A stretch of DNA of 64,000 bases, taken from positions 310,001 through 374,000 of the forward strand of contig JALRMH010000017.1 of the NCBI GenBank assembly GCA_026119935.1, written 5' to 3'. The translations under genes and the position numbers were made by a program. This stretch comes from Endothia cerciana. Taxonomy: Eukaryota > Ascomycota > Sordariomycetes > Diaporthales > Cryphonectriaceae. The notes under the pieces were generated by a model. The model was given only the letters and a program-made list of their open reading frames with translations, searched no databases and was not told where the DNA came from. Positions within the stretch are counted from its first letter, which is position 1; every line of letters begins with the position of its first letter. Of this stretch, positions 24,708 through 34,877 are shown one piece after another.

Positions 24708-24782
<75 letters not shown>

Positions 24783-24825
24783 AGGGAGAGAGAGGTTCGA
24801 CTCACATGAAGATCTTGGTAGGCAT
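23183..24825 (-). CDS. Extended short-chain dehydrogenase / NAD(P)-binding epimerase-like protein
   Basis: Six exons (24825-24806, 24665-24652, 24575-24384, 24275-24151, 24021-23562, 23430-23183) give 352 residues. The first two exons are only 20 and 14 bases and together encode MPTKIFMTGVT; exon 3 completes TGVTGYIGGDLDYVL, the glycine-rich TGxxGxxG dinucleotide-binding motif of the Rossmann fold. Later blocks are VLHLADSADN, YWLHMSGTGELMW, AIVSPPTIYGTGRGAVN and FDHVHVHDLTDLLVALVEAA, as in nucleoside-diphosphate-sugar epimerase-like and NmrA-like fungal proteins. The substrate is unknown. The classical YxxxK catalytic pair is not obvious, so this may be an atypical SDR. Intron 1 is filled by a GA/CT microsatellite. 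The donor at 23561 was chosen because GTAAGT keeps the frame (KWVADELV). Confidence 0.84.
24711..24795. repeat. (GA)n / GGGAGA microsatellite inside an intron
   Basis: About thirty GA units (plus strand), then GGGAGA-type units, lie wholly inside the first intron of the SDR-like gene. On its sense strand this is a CT-rich tract. Confidence 0.93.
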
Positions 24826-25456
24826 TTTGGAAGATATGATATGTCTTCTCTGAGGAGATCAAAGGTATGTTATGTTAGAGGTGAGCAATGTTTAATGATG
24901 AAGATACGATGCCTCCAAGGCAAACAGGACCACGGGGTGTCGCCATCGATCAATATATAACTATTGCATCAGTTGAGTCGCGTTTCAGCCCCAGATGCGA
25001 GCTGCCCAAATGGTATGATGAGATTACCAATATGCGTACAGAAAGGCTCCAGATCGTTGAATAATCATCGCATCGGGGGAACACTTCAGCCGCAGTTAAG
25101 GATTCCTCGGCACTGCAGTTGCAGCCAAGGGGCATGCGGAGAAGGCTCGCAATAACGCCATATGGCCTTCGTCAGCCCTCTCGCAAAATCCGGTACGACA
25201 GCCACCATTGTATTCACAAGCAATTCCGCTCTCATGTGAAGATGACTGAGCACACATTATTGCTAATCCCATAGGAAACTTCCACAGGATGCTATCTGCT
25301 GGAGAAGGTCTGCACACCATCTCAGTGCATCTGGGCACTCGGGATGACTTTGGGGATGAGGCATGTTCCCCTATCTACGTGCAGTGACTGGATTTCGAAT
25401 TGTCTCCTGGGCGAGACGACAACTGGGACAACTTACGGCCAGCCAAGCGGACCTAC
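24826..25456. other. Intergenic region, promoter side of the SDR-like gene
   Basis: About 630 bases, somewhat richer in A/T than its surroundings. It holds the SDR-like promoter (near 24830) and the 3' side of the next gene. No coding or RNA signal was seen. Confidence 0.5.
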
Positions 25457-26584
25457 CTAAGTATCCTCCGGCCGCCGGAACGATCCATACCATGTGCCGT
25501 TCTCGAAATGGTCCAATATCTTGTCTTCAACCCCGCGCATCTCGTCTTTGACATAGTCTTCCATCTCGATCTTCATGCCTGCCGCCCGGTCATCCACGAC
25601 ATCCTCCAAGTCATCTCTACTTACCGCCTCAGCCATGGCCTCGTCTATCCGCTCCATCACATCGTCTCTCAACTGGTCGATCTTCTCGCCCACAGATGAC
25701 ATGATGCGAGTCTCCATCTTCCCGAGCTCCGCGAGAGCCTCCCTCCGGGCATCCTCGCGCTCCTGGGCCATGTCTTCCCTAAGGACGTCTCGGATGAGGC
25801 CTCGCATCTGATCACGGAGATGCTCACTTCTTTCTGCCAGGACGGCTTTCTCATCTGAGTCTGCAGCTGGGCACGGGCTCTCCCGCCGGCGTTTCTTAGA
25901 AGAGGTAGGAGGCTCCTGCACCGAGCCTTGTGATGGTCTCGACGGCCCAGCAACATCGTCGTACGACGGAAGGCCTGGCTCGTCGTTGTCACACGCGAAC
26001 GCACTCAAGTCTTCAATGACCATGCCGCCTCCGCATCGCCCGCCGTACATGCGCCCAAGGTTGGCGTGCGAGACGCTCGGGGTCAACAGGCCGAGAGATG
26101 CGGCAGTGGAGAGGCCCAGGAGATGTGCTGTGGACACATCACCCTGAGGAATGTGAACGGCTATGGCTGTCTGCGCCGCGAGGAATTGTATGTGTTGCAA
26201 TACAGACGCATCCACATTGCTGGATGGTAGACAGTCTCTGGGCCCGATTATTGAGGCGGGCCTGCGCAAGGAGAACCGCAAGCAGGCAGTGCCTGGAGCA
26301 CAGCTCCCACAGAGCCTGGCGAGTTCGGCGTTCTTGTTGGTGGACCGATCTAGCGACAGAGAGGAGACCTGCTCGGGACCGATGAAGAGATATACTAGCA
26401 GATTATCTTGGGGAGCAAGCGGGAAGCGCAGCTTAAAGAAGGCAGTGTTCGACGCAGGGTCGAAGTAGAGGTAGAGATCGCAAGATATGTAGGGTGGCCG
26501 GTCCCCGGTCTCGGAACCCTCAACCACGACCCGGGTGGCGCGGAGGTCGACAGCGTTGCGCGCTGAGGTCGACGCATCGACCAT
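25457..26584 (-). CDS. Unknown protein with C-terminal coiled coil
   Basis: A single open frame of 375 residues from ATG to TAG. The N-terminal part (MVDASTSARNAVDLRATRVV, then PYISCDLYLYFDPASNTAFF and FPLAPQDNLLVYLFIGPEQV) looks like a folded beta-rich domain. The middle is Ser/Pro-rich with a basic patch, KKRRRESPCP, that could be a nuclear localisation signal. The C-terminal 130 residues are highly charged and heptad-like (RSEHLRDQMRGLIRDVL, then EKIDQLRDDVMERIDEAM), predicting a coiled coil and therefore oligomerisation. I recognise no named domain. Codon use is GC3-biased like the neighbouring real genes, and no intron is needed. Proteins of this type appear as hypothetical proteins in other filamentous ascomycetes, as far as I recall. 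The function is not known. Confidence 0.72.
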   Translation of the reverse strand: MVDASTSARNAVDLRATRVVVEGSETGDRPPYISCDLYLYFDPASNTAFFKLRFPLAPQDNLLVYLFIGPEQVSSLSLDRSTNKNAELARLCGSCAPGTACLRFSLRRPASIIGPRDCLPSSNVDASVLQHIQFLAAQTAIAVHIPQGDVSTAHLLGLSTAASLGLLTPSVSHANLGRMYGGRCGGGMVIEDLSAFACDNDEPGLPSYDDVAGPSRPSQGSVQEPPTSSKKRRRESPCPAADSDEKAVLAERSEHLRDQMRGLIRDVLREDMAQEREDARREALAELGKMETRIMSSVGEKIDQLRDDVMERIDEAMAEAVSRDDLEDVVDDRAAGMKIEMEDYVKDEMRGVEDKILDHFENGTWYGSFRRPEDT

Positions 26585-29500
26585 GGCGCCAGGTGTCTTC
26601 AGTGTCTCCCGAGATGCGTAGCTGGGGGTGGTCGCTGCAGGCGTCTACAATAGGTCAGCGGATAGCTTCCCGGGGACAGAGGACAGCGGCAAGAGCTGAG
26701 GGGAGAAAGATGAAGAGTTGTCCCCTGCGTGAGTATTCACACACAGGATGCCCACCCACCCAGGCTTTGGTATGGTAGCAAGAGGAGCAGCCTTGACTCC
26801 AGGTTGTAGAGGCACCAAGTGCCGACAGACGGTTGGCTCTCGCAGGCGACAGGCATTGATCGACCTCGCCGTCCTAACACCAATCACCAGTGCCGCAAGA
26901 GACGCGGGTTTCCACAAGGCGAGGTGGTCGGGAGGACCACCTGACCCCCACACCCAGAGTCAGAAGCCCTCGATGAGAGCGACGGACCTGTAGCTTGGTA
27001 GTGGGTGTGGCTAACCGGATCGCCTCTTGGCCGCGTACTGCAGGAGTGCAATGCAGTATTTCGGTGTGTTTGGGCTGGGAGCGACGAGAGAAGGGGTGGG
27101 ATGCAGCAAGATGCATGCGACGGACCGAGGAACAAGCGCGCGGAGGATGAACGGTGAGGTGATGGATCGCGTTCCCGTCAAACCATTAAATGGCCAAGTC
27201 TCGGGGTGGATGATGAGTCGTCATCAAGTCTCGAGTCGTGGAGCGACGTGCGGAGGAGCTGCGGCTAACTTAGCAGGAGTGGATGCCTGATCCTGAACCG
27301 ACCCAAACAGGACCCCACCCAAAACTGCAGCACATCTGTTAGACGCCGTGCAAGGCCAACATTGCAAATTTGTTATCCCAAGACCGGACCCCGGCCCATC
27401 ATTTTCGATGCCTGAGTTCGGCACCGCGTGGAACCTCTCAACCAGAAGTAGGGACGTCAACAGCAAAACAACGAGCCCCTGAAAAATATATGATGTGGAT
27501 TGTGGCATTGCATCAGTCGAGCATGATGTCAGGTTCCTTTGTCTTCTATCTACCTCGTCGTTTTCATGAATGCGCCCTGATCCTCCGTCCAGGTGTGTTT
27601 ACAGTATGTAATTACCACCGGAAGCACTACCTGGGCTCTACTCACTACAGAGCTCATAGCACTTCTCTGTGAAGGGTGTCTCTACAGGCAGAGTTTCCAT
27701 CTCCTTTATCCTGTAAGGATGCGACACTGCTTTGGAATTTCATCCTCGTCTCCGACCCCCCCTCCCCCCGGCTGCGGGAGTCATCCATTTGCATTTGCTA
27801 CATGGGCCTCGGTGGGGGAGGGAGGAGGAGGGCACAGGGACAGACCTCTCAGATATTAGCCCAGGTCCACAGGGTAGACCTCAAGTCTCCACGAAGACAA
27901 AGAGAGCAGTTTTTGAAGCAGCGCTGGATCAACGCAATTTTCAAGTTCCGCAACGAGATGCTACGATATATGTTTGGAATTATTGATCACCTTATACCGA
28001 GATTTGCGACCCTCAAATGGAGTCGAATAATTACTCTTCGCTTCTCATCAAACGTGTCGGTCTATTTATCTGTTAAAGGTCTGGCTCCGTTAATCAACCA
28101 ACCTGCGAGAGCTTCAGCAGCTGCTTTCCTGCCGTGGACGCCGAGGTCTGCGCAGGTAGGTCCCCAAGCTGTTCGAGACTTGGAACAGACACTCACTCGC
28201 TCAGCCTTCAGTATTTCTCCATAATTTTGCCCAACCCGAGCATTGCCAACCTATTATCACCATCTCGCGCATCATCAGGAGGCCTGTTTACGGTCTGACT
28301 TTCGTGGACCGCATTGTTCTTGTTAAGCGTAGGGTCGCCGCGTGAAGGACGTGTGCGCCTAACCCTGAAAGGTAATTAGCTTCATATCTACAACAAAGCC
28401 TTTAATTAGACTTCTCTTAACGCTCCTATTATAAGAGGCTCCCTGCTATCAGGTTGCCTCACAGCGACTGCTTCGGGCTCTCGTCCAATCGTACTCTCAC
28501 CACCCGGTTCTCTGACTGTACATAAGTCTTGTTATAATTTATGAGCAAACGGCACATTGAATGTATTGAGACATCATAGATGTATCAAGCTAAGTCACCT
28601 GAATGTCAGAGAGACAAGACAAGGCCGGTACGTGTCCCTCGATAATGTGACACATTCGACAACAGAGTATGGGAACATCTGATTCGTACATTGACGGTGC
28701 TCTAATTCAAACTCGCACACAATACTGTACAAGACTCCCCCGTACTAATAGCGCTTATAGTCTAGCACAATGCTGGCGCACACCTGGGTGCTTACACAGA
28801 ACTTTCAACGTGCCTGAAAACGGCCACAAAAATTGTTGTGTGCACTGAAGCACTTGCGGTGCCTAATAAAAACCAGACTACGGGATCTTCGAGTAGATAC
28901 TGTTTAAAATAAGGCCCGAAATGTTGTAAACATCACATGAGATAGACGTGTAAATCAAGCGTGTGACCGAAACTTGGCAATGCGAGTTATTAATTGACTC
29001 GGGTCGAGCCCACCAGATAGCTCAGGCGTCTTCGAAACTGGGAAAGCCTAGAGACCGGGCGAGGCTGAAAGGAGGGAAGGGAAGTCATGGGTCAGGGAAT
29101 TGTTGGCCAAAAGCTTAACCTCACCCATTAACGGCATCGTGGCTGATAAGAAATCCCCGGCATTCTCCTTGGGATTATCTCCACCTCGTACGTCATCCAT
29201 CCTGCCGCTCTCCAGACTGGGTGAGATTGAATCCACGACATTACACTCGCGTGCTTACAGTAATGATCATAGGGAGTTCTAAGAACCTCTTGAGATGAGT
29301 TACCAAGCCACGTGAGCGAGGAACCCACTCGCTCACTTCCTCGCTCATGCTTGGACTTGGCGTCTCTGAATATCCAGGCTCTCTGTCCCTACGCTTCAGC
29401 AGATGTCCCTGGTGCGCAGCACGATGAGGAGAGTTCCGCCGCTCATGTTGGCGCTGCAGTGGCATCCCCCACTCAATCTGCCGAGATCTGTCTCCAGCCA

Positions 29501-30011
29501 AAGATAAGGATTCGAGAGTCGTTGCCCTGCCCGCAGCACTAGCAGCACGCCCCCTTACACCGGGACTTCGGATTGCCCTTGTCTTTCCCCCCTGCGTCTT
29601 GATACGCCGGCTCGGGCCACATCTACTATGTAGGTCCAGGCGAAACGGCCGTGCTAACCAGGTACCAATGTCAATCTCTCTGCTTATCAGCAGCCGTGGC
29701 CGGCCCTGGATATGAACACATTACTGCTGATGGAGTCGACCATGGAGATTACCCACGCAGGACAAGTCCGAATTAGTAACGAATGCGACCCTCAGGCTGA
29801 TATGCAGGGCTACGGGCTGAATCGTACCACGTGGGTGGTACCATAGTACCTTTCTTCATCTTCACCCTCCCGCTCGTTGCCAATCTTCGTCCTCGTGTTT
29901 TTGCTGTGGTCGAATCCTCGACCTGCTGGGACTTGAATGCTTCACATTGGCGCCCCAGTACCGCTTCGAAACGTATATCATTAGGGCAAGTTGGGGTCAG
30001 CTATCGACAGC
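26585..30011. other. Gene-free stretch with an AT-richer island
   Basis: About 3.4 kb with no gene I can support. The part from about 28200 to 29050 is visibly richer in A/T than the rest of the window. A TACCATAGTA motif lies at 29839-29848, some 165 bases before the permease start codon, in the permease promoter. One short frame with a hydrophobic N-terminus (27224-27508, minus) is discussed among the findings. Confidence 0.55.
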
Positions 30012-32242
30012 ATGAGCGAAGATCACGGAGGACAGAAGCCGGGGAGAAGCAGTCCGGAATCGGGGGGTCAGATCGAGCATGAGACTGTGGCCGCGAACCA
30101 GGACGGGACTACCGTCAACGCCTCTGGCTATAGGGACCAGCTGAAAAGACAGTACGGCCTGGTCGGCCTGGCCGGAATAGCCTTGACAGTCGATAATGCA
30201 TGGATTGCTTTGGGGTCCTCGATATCTGTGTCGATAGGTACGCACGTCCACCATACACAACAAGAAGAGATCTTGTTGCCTCTGGACAATTAGCAGACGT
30301 GATGGCTCCGACGACCCTATGCTGATATCCACCCCTGAATATAGCCAACGGTGGCCCTCCGGGTGTCATCTTTGGCCTCATTGTCGCCGCCTTCTACTAC
30401 TCCTTCATCGGCCTAGGCCTGGCTGAGGTGTGTAAACAAAATCCCCCCGCCCACCCCCCCCCCCCGGCGGGCGACTCCTATTCCGAGCGTTTCCAGAACA
30501 CCGAATCCGCCAGTCTCACAAGCGAACATGAGCACCAAGGGCTGATATATACTCCAGTTCTCATCCTCGGTGCCCACCGCCGGAGGCGTCTACCACTGGG
30601 CGACGATAGCAGCCGGTCCGAAATGGGGACGGATGCTCGGCTTCTTCACGGGGTGGATTAACTTCTACGGGTGGATGTTCGACCTCGCCTCGCTGATCCA
30701 GATCACTGCCAATATCAGCGTCAACCTCTACGTCGTCTACCACCAGTCCACCTACGTCTACGCAGCCTGGCAGGTGTACATCGCCTACGTCCTCATCACC
30801 TGGCTGTGCGTGGCCGTCGTCGTCTTCGCGAACCGCCTCGTCCCGCACACGCAGACGCTCGGCATGTTCTTCGTCATCGTCGGCGGCCTCGTCTCCATCA
30901 TCGTCGTGGCCGCCATGCCCGCCAAGCACGCCTCCAACGCGTTCGTCTGGGGCAGCTTCGCCGAGAACAACACCACGGGCTGGCCCGGCGGCGTCGCCTT
31001 CCTGTGCGGCGTGCTGAACGGCGCCTTCACCATCGGCACCCCGGACGCCATCACCCACATGGCCGAGGAGCTGCCGCACCCCAAGAAGGACCTGCCCAAG
31101 GCCATCGCCCTGCAGATCGGGCTCGGCTTCCTGTACGCGTTCGTGTTCGCCATCGCCATCATGTACGCGGTGACGGATCTGAGCGCCCTGACGACGGGCG
31201 TGAACACGTACCCGCTGGCCAACATCTACCAGCAGGCGACGACGGCGGCCGACGGCGGTCAGAACCTCGGTGCGCAGTTCGGCCTGCTGTTCATCATCTG
31301 GTGCTCGAGCATGCTGTGCTGTATCGGTACGACGGTCACGGTGAGTGAGCAAGCTCTGGGGGTGGGGGGTGGGGGGTGGAGAGGGGAGAAAGCAAGGGGA
31401 TTTGACTGACGACCCGCGTGGACAGAACTCCCGCATCTACTGGGCCCTCGCGCGCGACAGTGCCGTGCCCTTCTCAAGATTCTTCTCGAAAGTCAGCGAG
31501 AGACTATCGTGTCCTGTCCCAGCAACGCTGTTTGTTGGTAAGTTCTAGGCTAGATCGACAAACGCCCCCGCCCCCACCCCCCCCGGGTCTCCACACGCTT
31601 ATTGACATCGTGTGGACAGCCGTGATCGCGACGGGCCTGGGCGCCATCCCCATAGGCTCCTCGACCGCGTTCCTTGACCTCACCGGATCCTTCATCATCC
31701 TCACGACCGTGTCGTACGCGATCCCGTTCATCGGCAATGTCGTGACGAGGAGACAGAACTTCCCCAAGGGCCCGTTCAGCCTAGGGAGGTGGGGCGACGC
31801 GATCAACATCATTGCTGTGGTGCTGATCATATTTTTCAACGTGTTTTACTGTTTCCGTGAGCTGCGAGCCCCCACCACCCCCCAGACCCGGCTTGTCCGA
31901 ATTCATATAGCGTGGATGCTACCCTCGTTGGCCCCTCTCCCCTTCTCCCGAGGACGAGAAGGTGGAGAGGCGGGAGGGCCGGAGCGAGAAGAAAGGTGGC
32001 TGACAGCGTTCTTGTGTCTTGTAGCATATGCCCTTCCCACAACAGCAGAATCTATGAACTACAACTCCGTCATCCTCGTCGGCGTCGTGGTCCTCACGGC
32101 GGCGTGGTGGCTCATCCACGCAAGGAGGAACTACCCCGGCCCCAAGGTCATGACGTTGTACATTCACGAGGGACAGGTCATGGAAGCACCCCTGGAGGCG
32201 GGCGGCCTGAATACCGAGAAGGTAAACAAGGACGACCCGTGA
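30012..32242 (+). CDS. APC-superfamily permease (amino acid/choline/GABA transporter type)
   Basis: Exons 30012-30237, 30345-30427, 30558-31340, 31426-31537, 31620-31856 and 32025-32242 join in frame to 552 residues. After about 45 polar residues the membrane part begins with GLVGLAGIALTVDNAWIALG, then ANGGPPGVIFGLIVAAFYYS and EFSSSVPTAGGVYHWATIAA, the signature region of the fungal amino acid/choline transporter group (relatives of Uga4 and Hnm1). A TPDAITHMAEELPHPKKDLP loop follows, as in that family. About twelve membrane helices can be counted. It should import a small nitrogenous solute across the plasma membrane by proton symport; the substrate cannot be read from sequence. Introns 2 and 4 contain runs of 12 and 8 C on the sense strand. 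The gene stands alone and converges on PNG1. Confidence 0.9.
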
Positions 32243-33090
32243 CCCTAGATGCCTTCTCTCTTTTTGTTCTGTTGGGGCCTGGTTAGAATGGGATGGAGAG
32301 GAGAGCGTGTCGGGGGGGAATATATAGAGCGCGATTATTAGACGTGCCGCAATAACAAGATACCCCTTTGTTTGACTTTTTCGACAACCTCAAGTCAAGT
32401 CCCCCCCCCCCCCTCCCTGATCCGGTGATCGTGAGCCCATTCACAGTCCAAGAGGGTTCCGAACAAGATCCGTCATCGACTTTGGGACCCCGCCATCCTC
32501 GGCTGCGGCCTGCCCCCGTGTTACCCAGGACGACAGCACGCGAGAAGCCATGCGTCCGCCTCGTGGCCCAGGGATGGCATGGGCCCAACCCTATACTCCC
32601 CTGCCTCGTTCTAAACAAAGTAAATAAAATAATAATCAAAAATGTAAAAAATAAAAATAAAAATGCTGGTTACAATACTTACCTGCGCTTCAGCGGCAAG
32701 ATTCTCGTTGCCCGGGGCCGGCCTCCTTCAGGAGCACTGACCACTCCTGGGAGGAAAAGAGTTCATCGCGCTCGCCGATTCGTCTATTCCGGACTGGAGA
32801 TCAATCTCGCTTTCTCTGCCCCCCTTCTTCTCTTCCTTCCCAACCCCCTAAAAAGAGAGAGGTTGGAGGGGGGGGGGGGGAAGATTAGCTTTGTATGATG
32901 TGGGAAAGACACCGTCTCGAAAGTTCTACGGGCCAGGCGGCCTCTCGTCTATGCCTCCTCATCTGAGTCTCCCGTCCCTCCCACCCTTCCTCCTCGCCGC
33001 ACAGGGCCGGGAACCGGCATCGTGCACCATGCCGTTGAGGTGAACTTACTTTTTATATCCGCGACTTGGCTCGTAATTCCGGAGGCGCTT

Positions 33091-33098
33091 TTGTCTTG

Positions 33099-33158
<60 letters not shown>

Positions 33159-33159
33159 G
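33091..33159. repeat. (TTGTC)n then (TGTC)n microsatellite
   Basis: A few TTGTC units lead into about fourteen perfect TGTC units in intergenic DNA. Confidence 0.92.
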
Positions 33160-33810
33160 CTATCATTTTGAAGCCTCGGGTCCTTGAAGGACCACGACCA
33201 CCACCGCCCACCGCCTAAGAGGCGCAGCCTGGCTTACGATTTGGGAATAGAGTACGTACAGTATGCCATAACCCGATGCGCGAGTCGTGATGGCCCATGA
33301 GCAATGATGCCCCCCCACCAATCCATCCATCCGTGTGTATATGAATGAGTATTTACTATGTAGTCCTTTCTTGTTCGGTCCCGCTCGGCCGACCATCCGT
33401 CCGCCCACCCCCCCCCCCACCACGGGAAAACCCTCCGACTAATCCCAAAGCTGGGAGAATCGGAGACCTCCGCGCCCCCTCCCCCCAGGAGGACGGACAG
33501 TCATGGCCTGAGCAACTTCGCTCCCTCCCCTTCCCTAATAGAACAAGCCGACGACAGTAAAGGAGAAGATAAATCGATAGGGGCTTAGGTAGATCCGCCC
33601 CCCCCCCCCCCAAAACCTTGGCTTTGTCCGGTGAGTCCCTATCTATCATGCAGGGTCCTTTTTCCTTCTTTTTCTTTCTCTCGCGAGGTCACTCAACTGG
33701 AACCCGACCCCCGGACCCACCTGGGCACCTGGGCTCGCCGCCCGGTTGCTCGGCTTCCTCAGTTCGTGAAAGCTCAGATGGAGCACATGCCAGGGACTCC
33801 CGGCCGGGAA

Positions 33811-33866
33811 CTGTGTGTGTGTCTTTCTCTCTCTCTCTCTGTGTGTGTGTGTTGGGGGGGGGGGGG
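33811..33866. repeat. GT / CT / GT / G-run compound repeat
   Basis: Short GT, CT and GT dinucleotide runs follow each other and end in thirteen G. Confidence 0.88.
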
Positions 33867-34263
33867 ATGGTCTATTCACTGTCTGGTATAGCCGGAGGAC
33901 GGGTTGCGGAGCCAGGTCATGACATGGAGATGAATGAGCTGAGTATCTGATTTCAAACCCCTTGGAGGGGTCGTTGATTTGAATCAATTGAATCTGGTAT
34001 CAGACTTTTGAAGCCTCTAGCTCCATGAAATATCACTCCTTCCAGGTATTCTAGACGAGCTTTGCGCGCTCGGCCCAGAAGTATCCATAAAAGTTTCCTC
34101 CGCTACCGTTTGCCAATCCACCGAGGCTCGGGTATTCCAACGGATCCGTCGTTAAACCACGTGTGATCTCTGTGTTGTATATTTTGTACATGCATGCCTT
34201 CTTTGTCTCCTCCCAAGAAGAATCAGAGCTCCTCTGCCAATGCCTGATGCTCATGCAGCCGCC

Positions 34264-34288
34264 AAAAAAAAAAAAAAAAAAAAAAAAA
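34264..34288. repeat. Run of 25 A
   Basis: Homopolymer of 25 A about 600 bases beyond the PNG1 stop codon. It could be a relic of a retroposed poly-A tail or a simple homopolymer; no source gene is visible next to it. Confidence 0.85.
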
Positions 34289-34877
34289 GGGAAAAAGAAA
34301 AGGATTTTTTAAAAAAAAATAGAGGCGGGCTAAATCAAGAATATATCCCCCCTGAACGCCGCGGCGTGGTTGACGAAGCATCCAGCACCGTTTAGACCCC
34401 AATACACCAAAGCATTGATATAATCCAGTTGCGCCCACCCTCGTTGGACGGTTGATTTGTTACAAAAGGAAGTGCGAGTATGTCGGGTGGTAGGTAGTAG
34501 ATACAGACGGAGAGGTCGAAAGATGTTCGTATGAATATGATCGGGAATGGCGATTTTCGTGTGTCGCAGTTCGCCGAATCAAGGAGCAGAATATTAGTAG
34601 AATAAGGAATGATGATGAATGGTGAATGTTCAGTCCCGCCCGAGTGCGGGAGCGGTCCGTCGCGGGGGGGGGGGGGGCGCGGGGGTAGCGTTGGGTCGAA
34701 GCGCCCAAGAGCTCTCCCTGTGGCAGAGCCCAGGAGGACAATGGGCGCGAGCAAACTTCCCATTCGTCCGGCATAGCGATGATGGCTCGACTACTGCTCG
34801 AGGCCGAGGCGATGGTGGATGAAGAAGCTGCGCTAGGCGTGGGTTGTGTGGTTGGTGTCGTACAGGGCCCGTCTCGT

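Larger units (their letters stand above)
32243..34877. other. Convergent gene-free stretch rich in simple repeats
   Basis: About 2.6 kb between the stops of the permease and PNG1 genes. It contains runs of 13 C (32401-32413), 13 G (32868-32880), 13 C (33599-33611), 13 G (33854-33866), 14 G (34664-34677), a TGTC repeat, a GT/CT compound repeat and 25 A (34264-34288). No coding segment was found. Confidence 0.6.
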
